DNA of 64,000 nucleotides from Pseudohongiella sp. (GTDB lineage: Bacteria; Pseudomonadota; Gammaproteobacteria; Pseudomonadales; Pseudohongiellaceae): positions 1-64,000 of the forward strand of contig JAUYSM010000111.1 of NCBI GenBank assembly GCA_030696315.1, in the 5' to 3' direction. The translations under genes and the position numbers were made by a program. The notes beneath the pieces were generated by a model, which did no database searches, was not told where the DNA came from, and saw nothing but the letters and a program-made list of their open reading frames with translations. Positions 17,016 to 27,408 of this stretch are shown piece by piece (the first letter of the stretch is position 1; each line of letters starts with the position of its first letter).

Positions 17016-17651
17016 TTATTCCTCAGTTTTTTGTTTGAACTCACACAAATCATGAATGATGCACGCACCACAACGTGGTTTACGTGCGATACACACATAG
17101 CGCCCATGCAGAATCAGCCAGTGGTGCGCATCCAGCAGAAATTCTTCGGGAATCAGCTTTACAAGGCGTTTTTCGACCTCCAGCACATTTTTACCGGGGG
17201 CTATCCCTGTGCGATTCGACACACGGAAGATATGTGTATCAACCGCCATTGCAGGTTGGCGGAACGCAGTATTCAACACAACATTGGCAGTTTTTCGCCC
17301 AACGCCAGGTAATGCTTCCAGCTGCTCGCGATTGTCCGGAACTACGGAATGGTGCAGCTCGACCAGTGCCCGACAGGTTTTGATCACGTTTTCGGCCTTG
17401 GTATTAAACAGGCCAATTGTTTTGATATACGCTTTTAGCCCGTCTACACCCAAAGCCAATATCGCCTCAGGCGTGTTGGCGACTTTGTATAACACGCGGG
17501 TGGCTTTGTTCACACTGACATCGGTAGCCTGCGCCGACAGGATCACGGCAATCAATAACTCAAACGTCGACGAAAACTCCAATTCAGTGGTGGGGTTGGG
17601 ATTTTCGGCGCGCAGGCGAGAAAAAATGGCATAGCGTTTGTCGCGGTTCAT
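17016..17651 (-). CDS. nth: Endonuclease III (DNA glycosylase/AP lyase)
   Basis: Removes oxidised pyrimidines and cuts the abasic site in base excision repair. At 211 residues it has the normal size. The helix-hairpin-helix LPGVGRKTA carries the catalytic K120, VDTH carries D138, and the [4Fe-4S] cluster ligands are C187, C194, C197 and C203 with the standard C-x6-C-x2-C-x5-C spacing. The ATG overlaps the rsxE stop by 4 bases, the same rsx-nth linkage as in E. coli and Pseudomonas. Confidence 0.98.
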   Translation of the reverse strand: MNRDKRYAIFSRLRAENPNPTTELEFSSTFELLIAVILSAQATDVSVNKATRVLYKVANTPEAILALGVDGLKAYIKTIGLFNTKAENVIKTCRALVELHHSVVPDNREQLEALPGVGRKTANVVLNTAFRQPAMAVDTHIFRVSNRTGIAPGKNVLEVEKRLVKLIPEEFLLDAHHWLILHGRYVCIARKPRCGACIIHDLCEFKQKTEE

Positions 17652-18355
17652 TGTATCCGCCCGGTCACTCTGACGCGTTTTTCATCCGACGGCAAACGGG
17701 TAGGGCCGAGGCGCGGCTTTCTGAGTCGCAGCTGCTCAATCAACGCCAGTAGAAGACCCAATACCAATAAGCCGCCTGCCGGCAAAGCAAACACCTTAAG
17801 CCGCGGATAATTATCAAAAATGCTCACCCCGGATTGTGGAAGCGACGGCAATAACAGCTGCAGGTTTGTCAAAATGCTGCCATGACCCAGCACCTCCCGC
17901 AAGAGCGCCAGCACCAACAACACGGCTGTAAACTGAGCGCCTCGCACCATGGCGGCGCCTACCATGTTTGTTTCAGGGGATTCCCATGAACGTAACAGGT
18001 GCATGTAAATCAACGCATTTGATGCAATCAATGGTAGCCAGATACCGGCTGCGGCAAACGCTTCAAAACGTGTCATCTGAATAACCACACTGACCGAGCC
18101 CACAACAGAGGCCAAAAGTAGTGCAATAAAAGCCAAGGTCAGTGCCGAATCCGCGCGCGCGAGCAGCGCTTCTTTTTGCAGCCATGGACGGAGCAGCCAC
18201 AAGATGACGCTGCAGACCAGCAATACCACGCAACTGGTCAAACCAATAAACAAGGCTAATCCACTGCTGGTGCTGGCTGAAATCAAGGATGCCAGTGATA
18301 ACAAAATCAGCGGAGAGTTGTGCAAGGCAGCTTCGGATTGATCGCGTGGTTTCAT
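17648..18355 (-). CDS. rsxE: Rsx/Rnf electron transport complex subunit E
   Basis: An integral membrane subunit (235 residues, about six helices) of the ion-linked Rsx/Rnf complex, homologous to NqrD. The LIASNALIYMHL segment and LVLALLREVLGHGSI are family features. The ATG at 18355 overlaps the rsxD stop as ATGA; a start five codons earlier is possible but would lie further into rsxD. In most gammaproteobacteria rsxG separates D and E, and here it does not. Confidence 0.92.
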   Translation of the reverse strand: MKPRDQSEAALHNSPLILLSLASLISASTSSGLALFIGLTSCVVLLVCSVILWLLRPWLQKEALLARADSALTLAFIALLLASVVGSVSVVIQMTRFEAFAAAGIWLPLIASNALIYMHLLRSWESPETNMVGAAMVRGAQFTAVLLVLALLREVLGHGSILTNLQLLLPSLPQSGVSIFDNYPRLKVFALPAGGLLVLGLLLALIEQLRLRKPRLGPTRLPSDEKRVRVTGRIQ

Positions 18356-19470
18356 GCAGTTTTTTTCCATGCTGACAGCCAGCGTTTAAATCGGGATGGA
18401 TGTCCGAGCGGGGTACGCGCAGTCAGCTGATCTATCAAAGGGCTACACATATTAACCGCCAGGATAGCCAAAGCGACAGAGTCCAGATAACTCCCCCAGA
18501 TACGAATGCTGTACATGGCGATACCAATGAGCGCGCCGTAAATGACTTTGCCAAGCGCGCTGGACGGTGAACTCGCAGGATCTGTCGCAATAAAAAATGC
18601 GCCGATCAATGTTGAGGTGCTGAACAGATGCAGCCACGGAGAACCAAAAATCGCTTCCTGACCTGGTTGATAAAACAGGCTTGAAAGCACAAATACCACT
18701 GCAACCACAGTAAACGGAATGTGCCAGCTGATGATGCCCCGCCACAACAGAAACAGGCCACCAAGGGTAAACGAAACACTCAGCATTTCCCAGCCGGTGC
18801 GTGCCCCTCGCTCCCACAGCGTAAACCCGTCAGATTCTGCCATCAAAATTCTGGCGGGCGCCGCAAATTTGTATTCAATCAACGGCGTTGCTGTCGCAAA
18901 CCCGTCCGGTCTGACCGGAAACGGAGTCAGCGCAAAGTCACGCAACCACGGAAAACTGAGTTGCAGACTGGTATAAATGCCGTAGGCGCTGAGTGGATCA
19001 ATGGGCGCCTCCGCATAACTCCCTGAGCCCGGCAAATACCAACCAGTCATCTGAAGCGGAAACAAAATCAATAAACTGACGTATGCGAGCGCTGCTGGAT
19101 TAAAGACGTTGTGGCCCAATCCACCAAACACGTGTTTTCCAAAAAAACACGCAATAAAAATACCGCTGGTCGCTATCCACCAGGGGGAACCCGGCGGCAA
19201 TGCAAAACTGAGCAACGCTGCCGTCACCAAGATGCTCAAATCGCCAAGGTAAAAGAACACAGGCTTGCCTCTGGCACGCATCACCAATGCTTCCAAAAGC
19301 AATCCTAATGTTGACGTGATCAGCAGATTGATCAGAAAACCTGCACCAAAAAACCATGTGTAACAGACAGCGGCAGGTAACAGCGCCAACAACACTGTTG
19401 CCATCACACCGGGCACCGAATACACCGGCTTCAAAAACGGGCTGCTGACCTTATGACTCACATTATTCAT
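18352..19470 (-). CDS. rsxD: Rsx/Rnf electron transport complex subunit D
   Basis: A 372-residue membrane subunit, homologous to NqrB, with about nine hydrophobic helices. GHNVFNPAALAY (119-130) is characteristic. The site of covalent FMN attachment in this family (S/T-x-A-T) corresponds here to ATAT at 192-195, with the acceptor Thr at 195 kept but the first Ser/Thr replaced by Ala. It starts in a 4-base ATGA overlap with rsxC and ends in the same kind of overlap with rsxE. Confidence 0.95.
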   Translation of the reverse strand: MNNVSHKVSSPFLKPVYSVPGVMATVLLALLPAAVCYTWFFGAGFLINLLITSTLGLLLEALVMRARGKPVFFYLGDLSILVTAALLSFALPPGSPWWIATSGIFIACFFGKHVFGGLGHNVFNPAALAYVSLLILFPLQMTGWYLPGSGSYAEAPIDPLSAYGIYTSLQLSFPWLRDFALTPFPVRPDGFATATPLIEYKFAAPARILMAESDGFTLWERGARTGWEMLSVSFTLGGLFLLWRGIISWHIPFTVVAVVFVLSSLFYQPGQEAIFGSPWLHLFSTSTLIGAFFIATDPASSPSSALGKVIYGALIGIAMYSIRIWGSYLDSVALAILAVNMCSPLIDQLTARTPLGHPSRFKRWLSAWKKTA

Positions 19471-21269
19471 TTGTCTGCATCCTGCGTAGCATCATTCTTT
19501 TTTTGCAGCTCTGCCTTTTTGGCGCGCGTTCGTGCCACCGCTGCTTCGATTTCCTGCTTGATCTGCTCCGTGGATTTGCTGGCGGTTGGCGCAACAACAG
19601 GTGGCACGGGGGTTTTAGTAAGGGCGGTTTTAGTCAGGGGTTCACCGACCGCTATTGCTTCAAGCTTGTGCTGAAGCTTGTCCAGTTTGCGCTGCTGCTG
19701 ATCGATGGCATTCACCGACAAGCGTTGTTGGTGTTTTTCAAACAATGATTGCCAGTACGCCTGCTGCGCAGTGTCATTGCCTGTTCGAATAACTGCCTTT
19801 TCTTCACGGTAGTAGTTCACCAGAGGAATGTGGCTGGGACAAACCACCGCGCAGGCGCCGCATTCGATGCAATCGAACAAGCCATTTTCGACGGATGCGT
19901 CATGATGTTGATGTCGGGCGGCAAAATACAGCGTCTGAGGTTGCAGCTTTACCGGGCACACCGTCGCACAAAAATCGCAGCGGATACAATCCCGGTGAGG
20001 TTTGCTTTGCGTGACGGCGGGTGCAATGTCCAGTTCACTGCCCGCAAGCAAACAGTTGCTGGTTTTAAGCACGGGAGTATCGAGATCTGAGGCCTCATAA
20101 CCCATCAGTGGTCCGCCAACCAGCACGCGCTGCAGCTGTGCATGCTGCACGCCGGCAAAGTCCAGCAGATGTGAAACCGGAGTCCCGATCATTACCTCTA
20201 CATTGACCGCCGTTTTAAGAGCATGTCCTGTCAAGGTTGTGATGCGTGATGTCAACGGTTCACCGGCGCTGACAGCCTTATAAACCGCGCGCGCTGTTGC
20301 CACGCTATGACACAACACTCCAACTTCTACCGGGCGTTTACCCGACGCAACTTGAATCCCCGTCATAATGCGAATCAGTTGTTTTTCGCCACCAGACGGA
20401 TAAATCGGTGGGATCAGCGTCAAGGATAGGCCAGCTTGCCCTGCATTGGCGGGCTGCAGCTCACTCATGATTTGATTGATGACACCCTGGATAGCGTCAA
20501 TGGCCTGGTACTTATCAGCTTCAATACCGATGACACAGGACTGAGCACCACAAATCCGCTGAATGATCAGCGCACCCTCAATTACTTCGGCAGCATGTTC
20601 GCGCATCAGCGCCTCATCAGCAGTTATGAAGGGTTCACATTCTGCGCCGTTGATAATGAGGGTTTTTATGGCTGACGCGCCCAGTTTAATGGCCGTTGGA
20701 AAGCCCGCACCTCCCATGCCACAGATCCCTGCATCAAACACCGCCTGACGTAATTCATCTGGCGATCGAACTCGCCAATCGCAGTTCGCAGCAAGCAAAC
20801 CCGGCTGGACGGCATGCTTGCCATCGGTATCAATTACGATAGCCGTTTGGTGTCTGTTCAAAGCCTGTTGCCAGCTGCGCTCAGGATCGTGAGCCTCATT
20901 CATGGGAAGCAATGCGTAATTGATACTGCTGATATAGCCAGAACTGGGCGCATGCAAACCGACACCTTTTTCTCCGTTTGCGGCAGCAATCAGCTGATTT
21001 TTATAAACATAATCACCAACAGAAACAACAAGGGCGGAGTCTGGCCCCAGGTGCTGGCGTAGCGGAAGGATCAATTGCGCCGGCAAACCAAGCTCGCCTG
21101 ATGGCATACGAATAATCTTCTGCTGCAAAGACAGGGCCTTGTGAGATGCCGGTGCAATCCCGCCCGGCAATGCATGCAGTGTCGTCGCCCAACCGGCTTT
21201 ACCCGTCAGACGCAGTACCCAAGGCTTAAGGTATTTGGTGATAAAAAAACTGCGGCGCAGGTGAGTCAT
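19467..21269 (-). CDS. rsxC: Rsx/Rnf electron transport complex subunit C
   Basis: The peripheral NADH- and FMN-binding subunit (600 residues). The middle part has the complex I 51-kDa-like fold ([39 protein letters not shown]). Two [4Fe-4S] sets follow: C428, C431, C434, C438 and C467, C470, C473, C477. The tail from about 500 is a Lys/Gln/Ala-rich coiled region, shorter than in E. coli RsxC. It takes electrons from NADH or passes them to it. Overlaps rsxB and rsxD by 4 bases each. Confidence 0.96.
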   Translation of the reverse strand: MTHLRRSFFITKYLKPWVLRLTGKAGWATTLHALPGGIAPASHKALSLQQKIIRMPSGELGLPAQLILPLRQHLGPDSALVVSVGDYVYKNQLIAAANGEKGVGLHAPSSGYISSINYALLPMNEAHDPERSWQQALNRHQTAIVIDTDGKHAVQPGLLAANCDWRVRSPDELRQAVFDAGICGMGGAGFPTAIKLGASAIKTLIINGAECEPFITADEALMREHAAEVIEGALIIQRICGAQSCVIGIEADKYQAIDAIQGVINQIMSELQPANAGQAGLSLTLIPPIYPSGGEKQLIRIMTGIQVASGKRPVEVGVLCHSVATARAVYKAVSAGEPLTSRITTLTGHALKTAVNVEVMIGTPVSHLLDFAGVQHAQLQRVLVGGPLMGYEASDLDTPVLKTSNCLLAGSELDIAPAVTQSKPHRDCIRCDFCATVCPVKLQPQTLYFAARHQHHDASVENGLFDCIECGACAVVCPSHIPLVNYYREEKAVIRTGNDTAQQAYWQSLFEKHQQRLSVNAIDQQQRKLDKLQHKLEAIAVGEPLTKTALTKTPVPPVVAPTASKSTEQIKQEIEAAVARTRAKKAELQKKNDATQDADK

Positions 21270-21829
21270 TTTTGCACCACAACAGTAACAGACGCGTGAG
21301 CTGACATGATTGGCAAGGGCAACATATCAATACAATCAACAGGGCAGGGGTCAACACACAGATCACATCCTGTGCAATCTGCAACAATCACGGTATGCAT
21401 GCGTTTGGGAGCACCAACGATGGCATCCACTGGACAGGCTTGTATACATTTTGTGCACCCAATACATTCATGTTCACGAATGCTGGCAATACGTTTCGGC
21501 AAATGCCAGCCATGTGAGGTATCAAGCGGCACAACGGGTAAGTCCAGTAACGCGGCGATTCGTTTGATGGTGTGCGCGCCACCCGGTGGGCATCGATTGA
21601 TGTTTTCCCCGCGGCTGATCGCTTCCGCATAGGGTCGACACCCTGGGAATCCACATTGCCCGCATTGTGTTTGTGGTAGTAGGTTATTGATACTGTTTAT
21701 AAGAGTCACAGTTGCTTTTGCGTTATGCAACTCGTCAGCGCCAAGCAAGCGTTCTGCCCTCAGCATTAACCAGGCAAATCCAAAAACCAGTGCCGCCAGC
21801 ACCAACACCGCAGCCAACATGCTGATCAT
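21266..21829 (-). CDS. rsxB: Rsx/Rnf electron transport complex subunit B (polyferredoxin)
   Basis: A 187-residue iron-sulfur subunit: N-terminal membrane anchor (about 4-24), a [4Fe-4S] domain with C56, C59, C64 and C80 ([10 protein letters not shown] then NRCPPGG), and a two-cluster ferredoxin domain with [13 protein letters not shown] and [13 protein letters not shown]. It is the likely entry or exit for electrons to ferredoxin. The length is close to E. coli RsxB (192). Confidence 0.97.
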   Translation of the reverse strand: MISMLAAVLVLAALVFGFAWLMLRAERLLGADELHNAKATVTLINSINNLLPQTQCGQCGFPGCRPYAEAISRGENINRCPPGGAHTIKRIAALLDLPVVPLDTSHGWHLPKRIASIREHECIGCTKCIQACPVDAIVGAPKRMHTVIVADCTGCDLCVDPCPVDCIDMLPLPIMSAHASVTVVVQK

Positions 21830-22413
21830 GGCACAACCCCTTCAAATGCCAGGATGGCAAGCGACATGATGCCTGCGCTGATCAGCAAGATTGGCGCACC
21901 TCGAAACGGTGCAGGCACATCATTCGTACTCACACGTTGTTGGATCGCTGCAAAAACCAGTAAAAACACCACAAAGGCTGCAGCATTGGCCATCGCAAAC
22001 CCGATCAAATCAGCCACGCCACTGACGTGCCATGTCGCCAGCAAACCTGTTCCAATCACAGCGCTGTTCAGAGCAAGCAGCGGAAAGCTACGCTTCAAAA
22101 CAGGCAATTCCGCGGGTGCAAACCGCATCAGGATTAACCGCAATGGCATCAGCAAGAGTGCTGAAACCACCATCACCACAGGCAGCGCAAACCCACTGCG
22201 TATCTGGCTGCCGACGATCATGCTGGTCAGCCCCAAAAATGCGTTACTGATGAGCGTGCTTCCGATCATTAACAAGGCTGCGCTCAGTCCAAAAAGTGCT
22301 GAGCGACGTAAACCAGCAGGGCCCGCGAACCAGGCCTCAAGGCCTAACAACTGTGTAAGTACCAGATGATTCACCAGGGCGATACTGATTAAACCCGTAA
22401 AAAGTTCGGACAC
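21826..22413 (-). CDS. rsxA: Rsx/Rnf electron transport complex subunit A
   Basis: A 195-residue integral membrane protein with six hydrophobic helices, homologous to Nqr[14 protein letters not shown] and the mirrored fold are typical of RnfA/RsxA, which holds a membrane-embedded [2Fe-2S] cluster with its partner RsxE. It is the first gene of the overlapping rsxABCDE-nth string. The 222-base gap upstream separates it from the divergent rubredoxin gene and must hold both promoters; I see no strong match to either. Confidence 0.93.
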   Translation of the reverse strand: MSELFTGLISIALVNHLVLTQLLGLEAWFAGPAGLRRSALFGLSAALLMIGSTLISNAFLGLTSMIVGSQIRSGFALPVVMVVSALLLMPLRLILMRFAPAELPVLKRSFPLLALNSAVIGTGLLATWHVSGVADLIGFAMANAAAFVVFLLVFAAIQQRVSTNDVPAPFRGAPILLISAGIMSLAILAFEGVVP

Positions 22414-22635
22414 CGGATAAGTTCTCGTTTGTTATGTAATGCAGACGCTTGCCGCATCCTGCCAAAAGCAGCGGAGTTTATCATGACATTCTGAACTATA
22501 GTGGTATCAGCTGCGCTCAGCTTTTGCCCGGCATGGTGTCTATCAAGTATCATCGGCCCCGACGTGTCTAATGACAGGCACAGCAACTTAAGCATCAGCA
22601 TTTCCCCGGACGGGGTTTAACAGGAATAATGAATT

Positions 22636-22803
22636 GTGAAGAAGTGGATGTGTATTGTTTGTGGCTTGATTTATGACGAAGCCGAAGGCTGGCCCGATGA
22701 TGGCATCGCGCCAGGCACCCGATGGGAAGATGTACCAGCAGACTGGTCATGCCCTGAGTGTGGCGTAGGCAAAGAAGATTTTGAAATGATTGAAGCAAAC
22801 TGA
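22636..22803 (+). CDS. Rubredoxin
   Basis: A 55-residue rubredoxin read from a GTG start. The iron ligands are C6 and C9 (MCIVCG) and C39 and C42 (SCPECG), with the family's [13 protein letters not shown] and [10 protein letters not shown] segments. It is a one-electron carrier. AGGAA stands 10 bases before the GTG; a nearby ATG at 22629 is out of frame, and the only in-frame ATG would cut the domain. It ends 14 bases before the preferred metG start, so the two are probably cotranscribed, and it is divergent from rsxA, which may link it to that electron path. Confidence 0.94.
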   Translation: MKKWMCIVCGLIYDEAEGWPDDGIAPGTRWEDVPADWSCPECGVGKEDFEMIEAN

Positions 22804-22817
22804 GAAGGATGATCCCG

Positions 22818-24884
22818 GTGTCAAAACGTAAAATTCTGGTTACCAGCGCACTCCCTTATGCCAATGGGCCTATCCATCTGGGTCATGTCCTGGAGGCCGT
22901 ACAAACAGACATCTGGGTACGCTTTCAGAAAATGCGTGGGGAACAGTGCATTTACGTGTGTGCAGATGATGCACACGGCACCGCCATCATGCTGCGCGCC
23001 GAGAATGAAGGCATCACTGCCGAGCAGCTTATTGCTAATGTAAAAGCTGATCACCAGAGTGCATATGACGGATTTTTAATAGATTTTGATAATTATCACT
23101 CTACCCACAGTGACGAAAACCGTCATTATTCAGAGACTATCTACAAAGCCCTGCGTGCCAACAACCGCATCGCAGTGCGCAACATTACCCAGTTGTACGA
23201 TCCGGAAAAGGGTTTATTTCTGGCGGATAGATTTGTCAAAGGCACTTGCCCCAAGTGTAAAACCGACGATCAATATGGCGATAACTGTGAAGCATGCGGG
23301 GCAACCTATAGCCCGAACGACCTGATCAATCCACGTTCCACCTTGTCTGGTGCCACACCTGTTCAGCGCGAATCCGAGCATTATTTTTTCAAGCTGCCTG
23401 AATTCACTGACATGCTAAAAGCCTGGACGCGCAGTGGAACGTTACAGGAACAGGTTACCAACAAACTCAGCGAGTGGCTGGATGCAGGCCTGCAAGAGTG
23501 GGATATCAGCCGGGATGCGCCTTATTTCGGGTTTGAAATCCCGGATACAACAGGCAAGTATTTTTATGTCTGGCTGGATGCGCCAATCGGATACATGGCC
23601 AGTTTCCAACAGTATTGTGATCGCACCGGGACCAATTTTGACGAATACTGGGCGCCGGGTAGTGACGCAGAGCTGTATCATTTTATTGGCAAAGACATCA
23701 TCAATTTCCATGCTTTGTTTTGGCCAGCCATGTTAAGTGACGCCGGTTACCGGACGCCGACTGCGGTTTTTGCCCATGGTTTTATGACCGTGAATGGCAA
23801 AAAAATGTCAAAGTCTCGAGGCACCTTCATCAATGGCCACACGTATCTGCGACATTTAAACCCCGAGTATCTGCGCTATTTCCTGGCCTCCCGACTGGGC
23901 AATGGTGTCGACGATCTTGATTTGAACCTGGATGAATTTGTAAACAAGATCAACTCTGATCTGGTGGGCAAACTCGTTAATATTGCCAGCCGCTGCGCCG
24001 GGTTTATTACGCGTGGTTTTGACGGCATGCTCGGCCAGCAGGTGGAAGCCTCAGCATTGCTGGCTGAATGTCAGGCAGCCGCTGATGACATCGCGCAGGC
24101 ATATGAGCAGCGAGAATACCAGCGCGGGATCAGACAGATCATGTTGCTGGCAGACAAAGCCAACCAATTTATTGCGGAGCAGGCGCCTTGGACATTGGCC
24201 AAGGCGAATCCCCAAGACCCGCGTGTCCAGGCGATCTGCACCAGCGGCATCAACCTGTTTCGGCTACTGATGCTCTATCTAAAACCGGTGCTCCCGGCGA
24301 TGGCAGAAAAAGCCGAGCGCTTCTTGAATGTTCCAGCACTGGAATGGACAGCATCAACAACACTGTTGTTGTCACACAAGATCAATAATTTTGAGCCCTT
24401 GATTACCCGGGTTGAACAGTCATCTATCGACGCCATGCTGGCTGAGGCTGCGGCTGATATTGAAAAGAACGCTCAAAAACCAGCTGCTGCGACTGTGCCG
24501 CAAGCCATAGACTCGCCTCTGGGTAAAGAGCCTATTGCTGACGAGATTGAATACCCTGACTTTGCCAAAGTCGATTTGAGAATCGCCATGATTATTGAAG
24601 CCAGCTACGTTGAAGGCGCTGACAAGCTCCTGCAACTGACGCTGGACCTGGGCATAGGCGCGGATGGCAAACCCGAAACGCGTAATGTTTTTTCAGGCAT
24701 CCGCTCGGCCTACAAGCCTGAAGATCTGAAAGGACGCCTGACGGTATTGGTCGCCAATCTTAAACCACGCAAAATGAAATTTGGCATGTCGGAGGGCATG
24801 GTACTGGCGGCTGGCCCCGGTGGTTCTGACATCTGGTTATTGAGCCCAGATCACGGCGCACAACCCGGCATGCGTGTCATTTAA
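22818..24884 (+). CDS. metG: Methionyl-tRNA synthetase
   Basis: Charges tRNA-Met. The protein (688 residues) has the class I HIGH-type motif in [13 protein letters not shown], the zinc knuckle [18 protein letters not shown], the KMSKS loop ([10 protein letters not shown] near 335-344), the anticodon domain and a C-terminal tRNA-binding domain (from about 580, [10 protein letters not shown]), as in E. coli. I choose the GTG at 22818 because GAGAAGG at 22802-22808 lies 9 bases before it. The ATG at 22809 directly abuts that site and would be poorly placed; it would add three residues. Confidence 0.97.
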   Translation: MSKRKILVTSALPYANGPIHLGHVLEAVQTDIWVRFQKMRGEQCIYVCADDAHGTAIMLRAENEGITAEQLIANVKADHQSAYDGFLIDFDNYHSTHSDENRHYSETIYKALRANNRIAVRNITQLYDPEKGLFLADRFVKGTCPKCKTDDQYGDNCEACGATYSPNDLINPRSTLSGATPVQRESEHYFFKLPEFTDMLKAWTRSGTLQEQVTNKLSEWLDAGLQEWDISRDAPYFGFEIPDTTGKYFYVWLDAPIGYMASFQQYCDRTGTNFDEYWAPGSDAELYHFIGKDIINFHALFWPAMLSDAGYRTPTAVFAHGFMTVNGKKMSKSRGTFINGHTYLRHLNPEYLRYFLASRLGNGVDDLDLNLDEFVNKINSDLVGKLVNIASRCAGFITRGFDGMLGQQVEASALLAECQAAADDIAQAYEQREYQRGIRQIMLLADKANQFIAEQAPWTLAKANPQDPRVQAICTSGINLFRLLMLYLKPVLPAMAEKAERFLNVPALEWTASTTLLLSHKINNFEPLITRVEQSSIDAMLAEAAADIEKNAQKPAAATVPQAIDSPLGKEPIADEIEYPDFAKVDLRIAMIIEASYVEGADKLLQLTLDLGIGADGKPETRNVFSGIRSAYKPEDLKGRLTVLVANLKPRKMKFGMSEGMVLAAGPGGSDIWLLSPDHGAQPGMRVI

Positions 24885-25007
24885 ACGCGAAAACTGAATA
24901 GCCAAAGGGAGTCATTGACGGCGGGACGATTTTTCAGGTTAACTCGGTCATTGATCAGGTACCAGATTGCTCCAAAAACATTAAAAACCAACAATAGGGG
25001 ATTTCAG

Positions 25008-26534
25008 ATGATCGACGCACGTGCTGCCGCGCTGTTCCGGCAGCTTGCCATACTAGGTATCTGCCTGTTTGCCGCCAGCACCACACAGGCTCAGCTCGAT
25101 GATTCTTTGCGGGACATTGAAAGCTCTATCATCAAAATTTATACCACCTCCGCTGCGCCTGATTATTTCACCCCTTGGCGCTTGATGAACCCGAGCCAGA
25201 GCAGCGGCTCAGGTTCGGTAATCTCGGGCCGCCGGATTCTGACCAACGCACATGTTGTGGCAGATGCCAGTTACGTGCAGGTACAAAAGCATAACGATGC
25301 CGAACGCTATCAGGCGCGCGTTGAATTTATCTCACACGCGTCAGATCTGGCCATCATTGTGGTTGACGACGAGACTTTTTTTGAAGACACCCCGGCACTT
25401 GAAATTGGCGATCTGCCTGAACCAAACACAGAAGTGTTTGTATTTGGGTTTCCGGTCGGTGGCCGCACACTGAGCATCACCAAAGGCATCCTGTCCAGAG
25501 TGGAACAGCAAGTGTATGCACATTCCGGCGAGTTTTTGCTGGCGGGGCAAATAGATGCGGCAATCAATCCCGGAAATAGCGGAGGACCGGTGATTGTTAA
25601 CGGCAAAATCGCCGGAGTGGTGATGCAATCTGGCTCCGGTGGCCGGACCGAGGCCTTGGGCTATTTTGTGCCGCCGGATATTGTCAGGCATATGCTGACC
25701 GATGCGTCCAATGGTCAATATGATGGTTTCCCGGATTTGGGTTTTCGCACACAAGATCTCGAGAGCCCGGCTGCCAAGGCGGCTTATGGCTTGAATCCGG
25801 ATCAGAACGGCGTACTGGTGATCAAAGTGTTTCAAAACTCACCCGCCGATGGAATTTTGCGCGAAAACGACGTGGTACTGAGTATTGATGGCTACAACGT
25901 TGCGGGTGACAGCACCATCAGCCTCAGCCGTTCTCTGCAAACCAACTACAAACATGCGATTGACCTCAAGCAGATTGGTGACGAAGTGCCGGTACAAATT
26001 GCCCGTCAGGGACAGGTTCTTGATCTGACCCTGACCGCTCAGCGTCGGCAAGCCAGCTACAGTCTGGTCAGGGGAGAGCAGTTTGACTCGCTGCCTGAAT
26101 ACTACATCTATGGCGGCATACTGTTTGTGCCACTCAATATGAATCTGATCAAACGTTGGGGGCCAGATTGGACGCGCACAGCACCCGTCAATCTGCTGCA
26201 CGCGCGCAGCCAATGGAGTTCACCTGAAAAGCGCGAAGTGGTTGTTGCCTTGCAGGTGTTACCGGCTGATGTAAACCTTGGCTACCACGATGTGCGCAAC
26301 TGGATTGTTGATTCAGTCAATGGCGTGCCTGTCCAGGATTTTTATCAGTTCACACGCCAGCTCAAAGACAACAACGAGCCTTATGTTGTTTTCAGAGGGG
26401 AGTCTGGTTACCAAATGGTGGTCAATCACGATCAGGCAGTCTCTACGGAAGCCGCGATACTCAATCAATATCGCATTCCATCAGCAAATTCAGACGGTTT
26501 GTTTGACACTCAGCAGTTGGCCGGGCAACCCTGA
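25008..26534 (+). CDS. Secreted Deg/HtrA-like serine protease with PDZ domain
   Basis: From the ATG at 25008 (ribosome site GGGG 9 bases upstream) the protein has 508 residues with a signal peptide ending at TTQAQ (about 29). The trypsin-like domain keeps the triad H82 (TNAHVV), D113 (SDLAII) and S191 (NPGNSGGP). A PDZ domain follows (about 245-345, [28 protein letters not shown]), then an unusual C-terminal part of about 160 residues that resembles the second PDZ-like part of the DEG9-type proteases. It probably acts in the periplasm in protein quality control. It is not a standard DegP/DegS, which lack this tail. Confidence 0.88.
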   Translation: MIDARAAALFRQLAILGICLFAASTTQAQLDDSLRDIESSIIKIYTTSAAPDYFTPWRLMNPSQSSGSGSVISGRRILTNAHVVADASYVQVQKHNDAERYQARVEFISHASDLAIIVVDDETFFEDTPALEIGDLPEPNTEVFVFGFPVGGRTLSITKGILSRVEQQVYAHSGEFLLAGQIDAAINPGNSGGPVIVNGKIAGVVMQSGSGGRTEALGYFVPPDIVRHMLTDASNGQYDGFPDLGFRTQDLESPAAKAAYGLNPDQNGVLVIKVFQNSPADGILRENDVVLSIDGYNVAGDSTISLSRSLQTNYKHAIDLKQIGDEVPVQIARQGQVLDLTLTAQRRQASYSLVRGEQFDSLPEYYIYGGILFVPLNMNLIKRWGPDWTRTAPVNLLHARSQWSSPEKREVVVALQVLPADVNLGYHDVRNWIVDSVNGVPVQDFYQFTRQLKDNNEPYVVFRGESGYQMVVNHDQAVSTEAAILNQYRIPSANSDGLFDTQQLAGQP

Positions 26535-26558
26535 TCAGCGTATGATTCGCGCTTTTGA

Positions 26559-26580
26559 CTGCGGGGCTAATACCCCGCAG
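26559..26580. terminator. GC-rich hairpin between the protease gene and dcd
   Basis: CTGCGGGG and CCCCGCAG form a perfect 8-bp stem with a six-base loop (CTAATA), ending 30 bases before the dcd start. No U-tract follows, so it may be a weak terminator or a 5' structure of the dcd message. Confidence 0.45.
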
Positions 26581-26610
26581 CACACTGAGCACAATGAGAG
26601 AAAATGGACT

Positions 26611-27180
26611 ATGAGCATCAAGTCGGATAAATGGATTCGCACCATGGCAATGGAGCACGGCATGATTGAGCCGTTCGAGCCAGGTCAGGTACGCTATGTA
26701 AACGGTGGCAAAGTCATTTCCTATGGTACGTCCAGTTATGGTTATGATGTGCGCTGTGCGACAGAGTTCAAAATCTTCACCAACGTTCACACGACCAATG
26801 TCGTTGATCCCAAAAACTTTGATGAAAGCAGTTTTGTCACGATCAATGAACCCTATTGCATCATTCCACCAAACTCGTTTGCATTGGCCAGAACCATTGA
26901 GTATTTCCGGATTCCGAGTGATGTACTGACAATCTGCCTGGGTAAATCCACCTATGCGCGTTGCGGCATCATTGTGAATGTCACGCCACTGGAACCCGAG
27001 TGGGAAGGGCATGTCACCCTGGAATTCTCCAATACCACGCCGTTACCCGCAAAAATCTACGCAAATGAGGGGGTAGCACAAATGTTGTTTTATCAATCTG
27101 ATGAACAGTGTGAAGTTACCTACAAACAACGCGGTGGCAAATACATGGGCCAGACCGGCGTTACCACGCCACGTGTATAA
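26611..27180 (+). CDS. dcd: dCTP deaminase
   Basis: Deaminates dCTP to dUTP, the main source of dTMP precursor in gammaproteobacteria. The 189-residue length fits. Family motifs include SSYGYDVR, the catalytic-loop [28 protein letters not shown] with its essential Arg and Glu, and the C-terminal [20 protein letters not shown] lies before the ATG. The open frame continues upstream to 26278 but that part overlaps the protease gene and does not resemble Dcd. It works in the same nucleotide pathway as nrdAB at 4-7 kb. Confidence 0.97.
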   Translation: MSIKSDKWIRTMAMEHGMIEPFEPGQVRYVNGGKVISYGTSSYGYDVRCATEFKIFTNVHTTNVVDPKNFDESSFVTINEPYCIIPPNSFALARTIEYFRIPSDVLTICLGKSTYARCGIIVNVTPLEPEWEGHVTLEFSNTTPLPAKIYANEGVAQMLFYQSDEQCEVTYKQRGGKYMGQTGVTTPRV

Positions 27181-27215
27181 CGCCGGCGTCACTCACTACT
27201 ATCCTTAAGCTGACA

Positions 27216-27234
27216 GCCGGGTGGTCAACCCGGC
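27216..27234 (+). terminator. Candidate terminator after dcd
   Basis: GCCGGGT and ACCCGGC form a 7-bp GC stem with a five-base loop (GGTCA), 36 bases after the dcd stop, followed by a mixed T-rich stretch (cttcttgtttctt). It would insulate dcd from the flagellar operon. Confidence 0.5.
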
Positions 27235-27275
27235 GTCAAAACTTCTTGTTTCTTGCGCTTGTTATCCCAACATGC

Positions 27276-27293
27276 AGGTCAAATTTTTGACCT
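27276..27293. promoter_or_regulatory. FleQ-box-like palindrome upstream of fleSR
   Basis: AGGTCAAATTTTTGACCT is an 18-base palindrome (8-bp arms). Its core GTCAAATTTTTGAC matches the P. aeruginosa FleQ consensus GTCAATNNATTGAC at all but two positions. It lies about 60 bases upstream of the sigma54 promoter, the right place for an enhancer-binding protein. Confidence 0.55.
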
Positions 27294-27342
27294 CAGTCCA
27301 AATCCCGTTTTCATGTAATTGATATTTAAAGTATTTATCTCA

Positions 27343-27358
27343 TGGCACAAACATTGCT
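27343..27358 (+). promoter_or_regulatory. Sigma54 promoter of fleSR
   Basis: TGGCACAAACATTGCT is a full match to the sigma54 consensus (TGGCAC-N5-TTGCW), with GG and GC at the required spacing. It lies 50 bases before the fleS start. Confidence 0.92.
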
Positions 27359-27408
27359 ATGAGCTTTATGTACAAATCATTTACTTGCTTTTGCGGGATA
27401 TTCGTTAA

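Noticed and set aside
26278-26610. Upstream in-frame extension of dcd
   Set aside because: It overlaps the protease gene in another frame, does not resemble Dcd, and a good start with a ribosome site exists at 26611.
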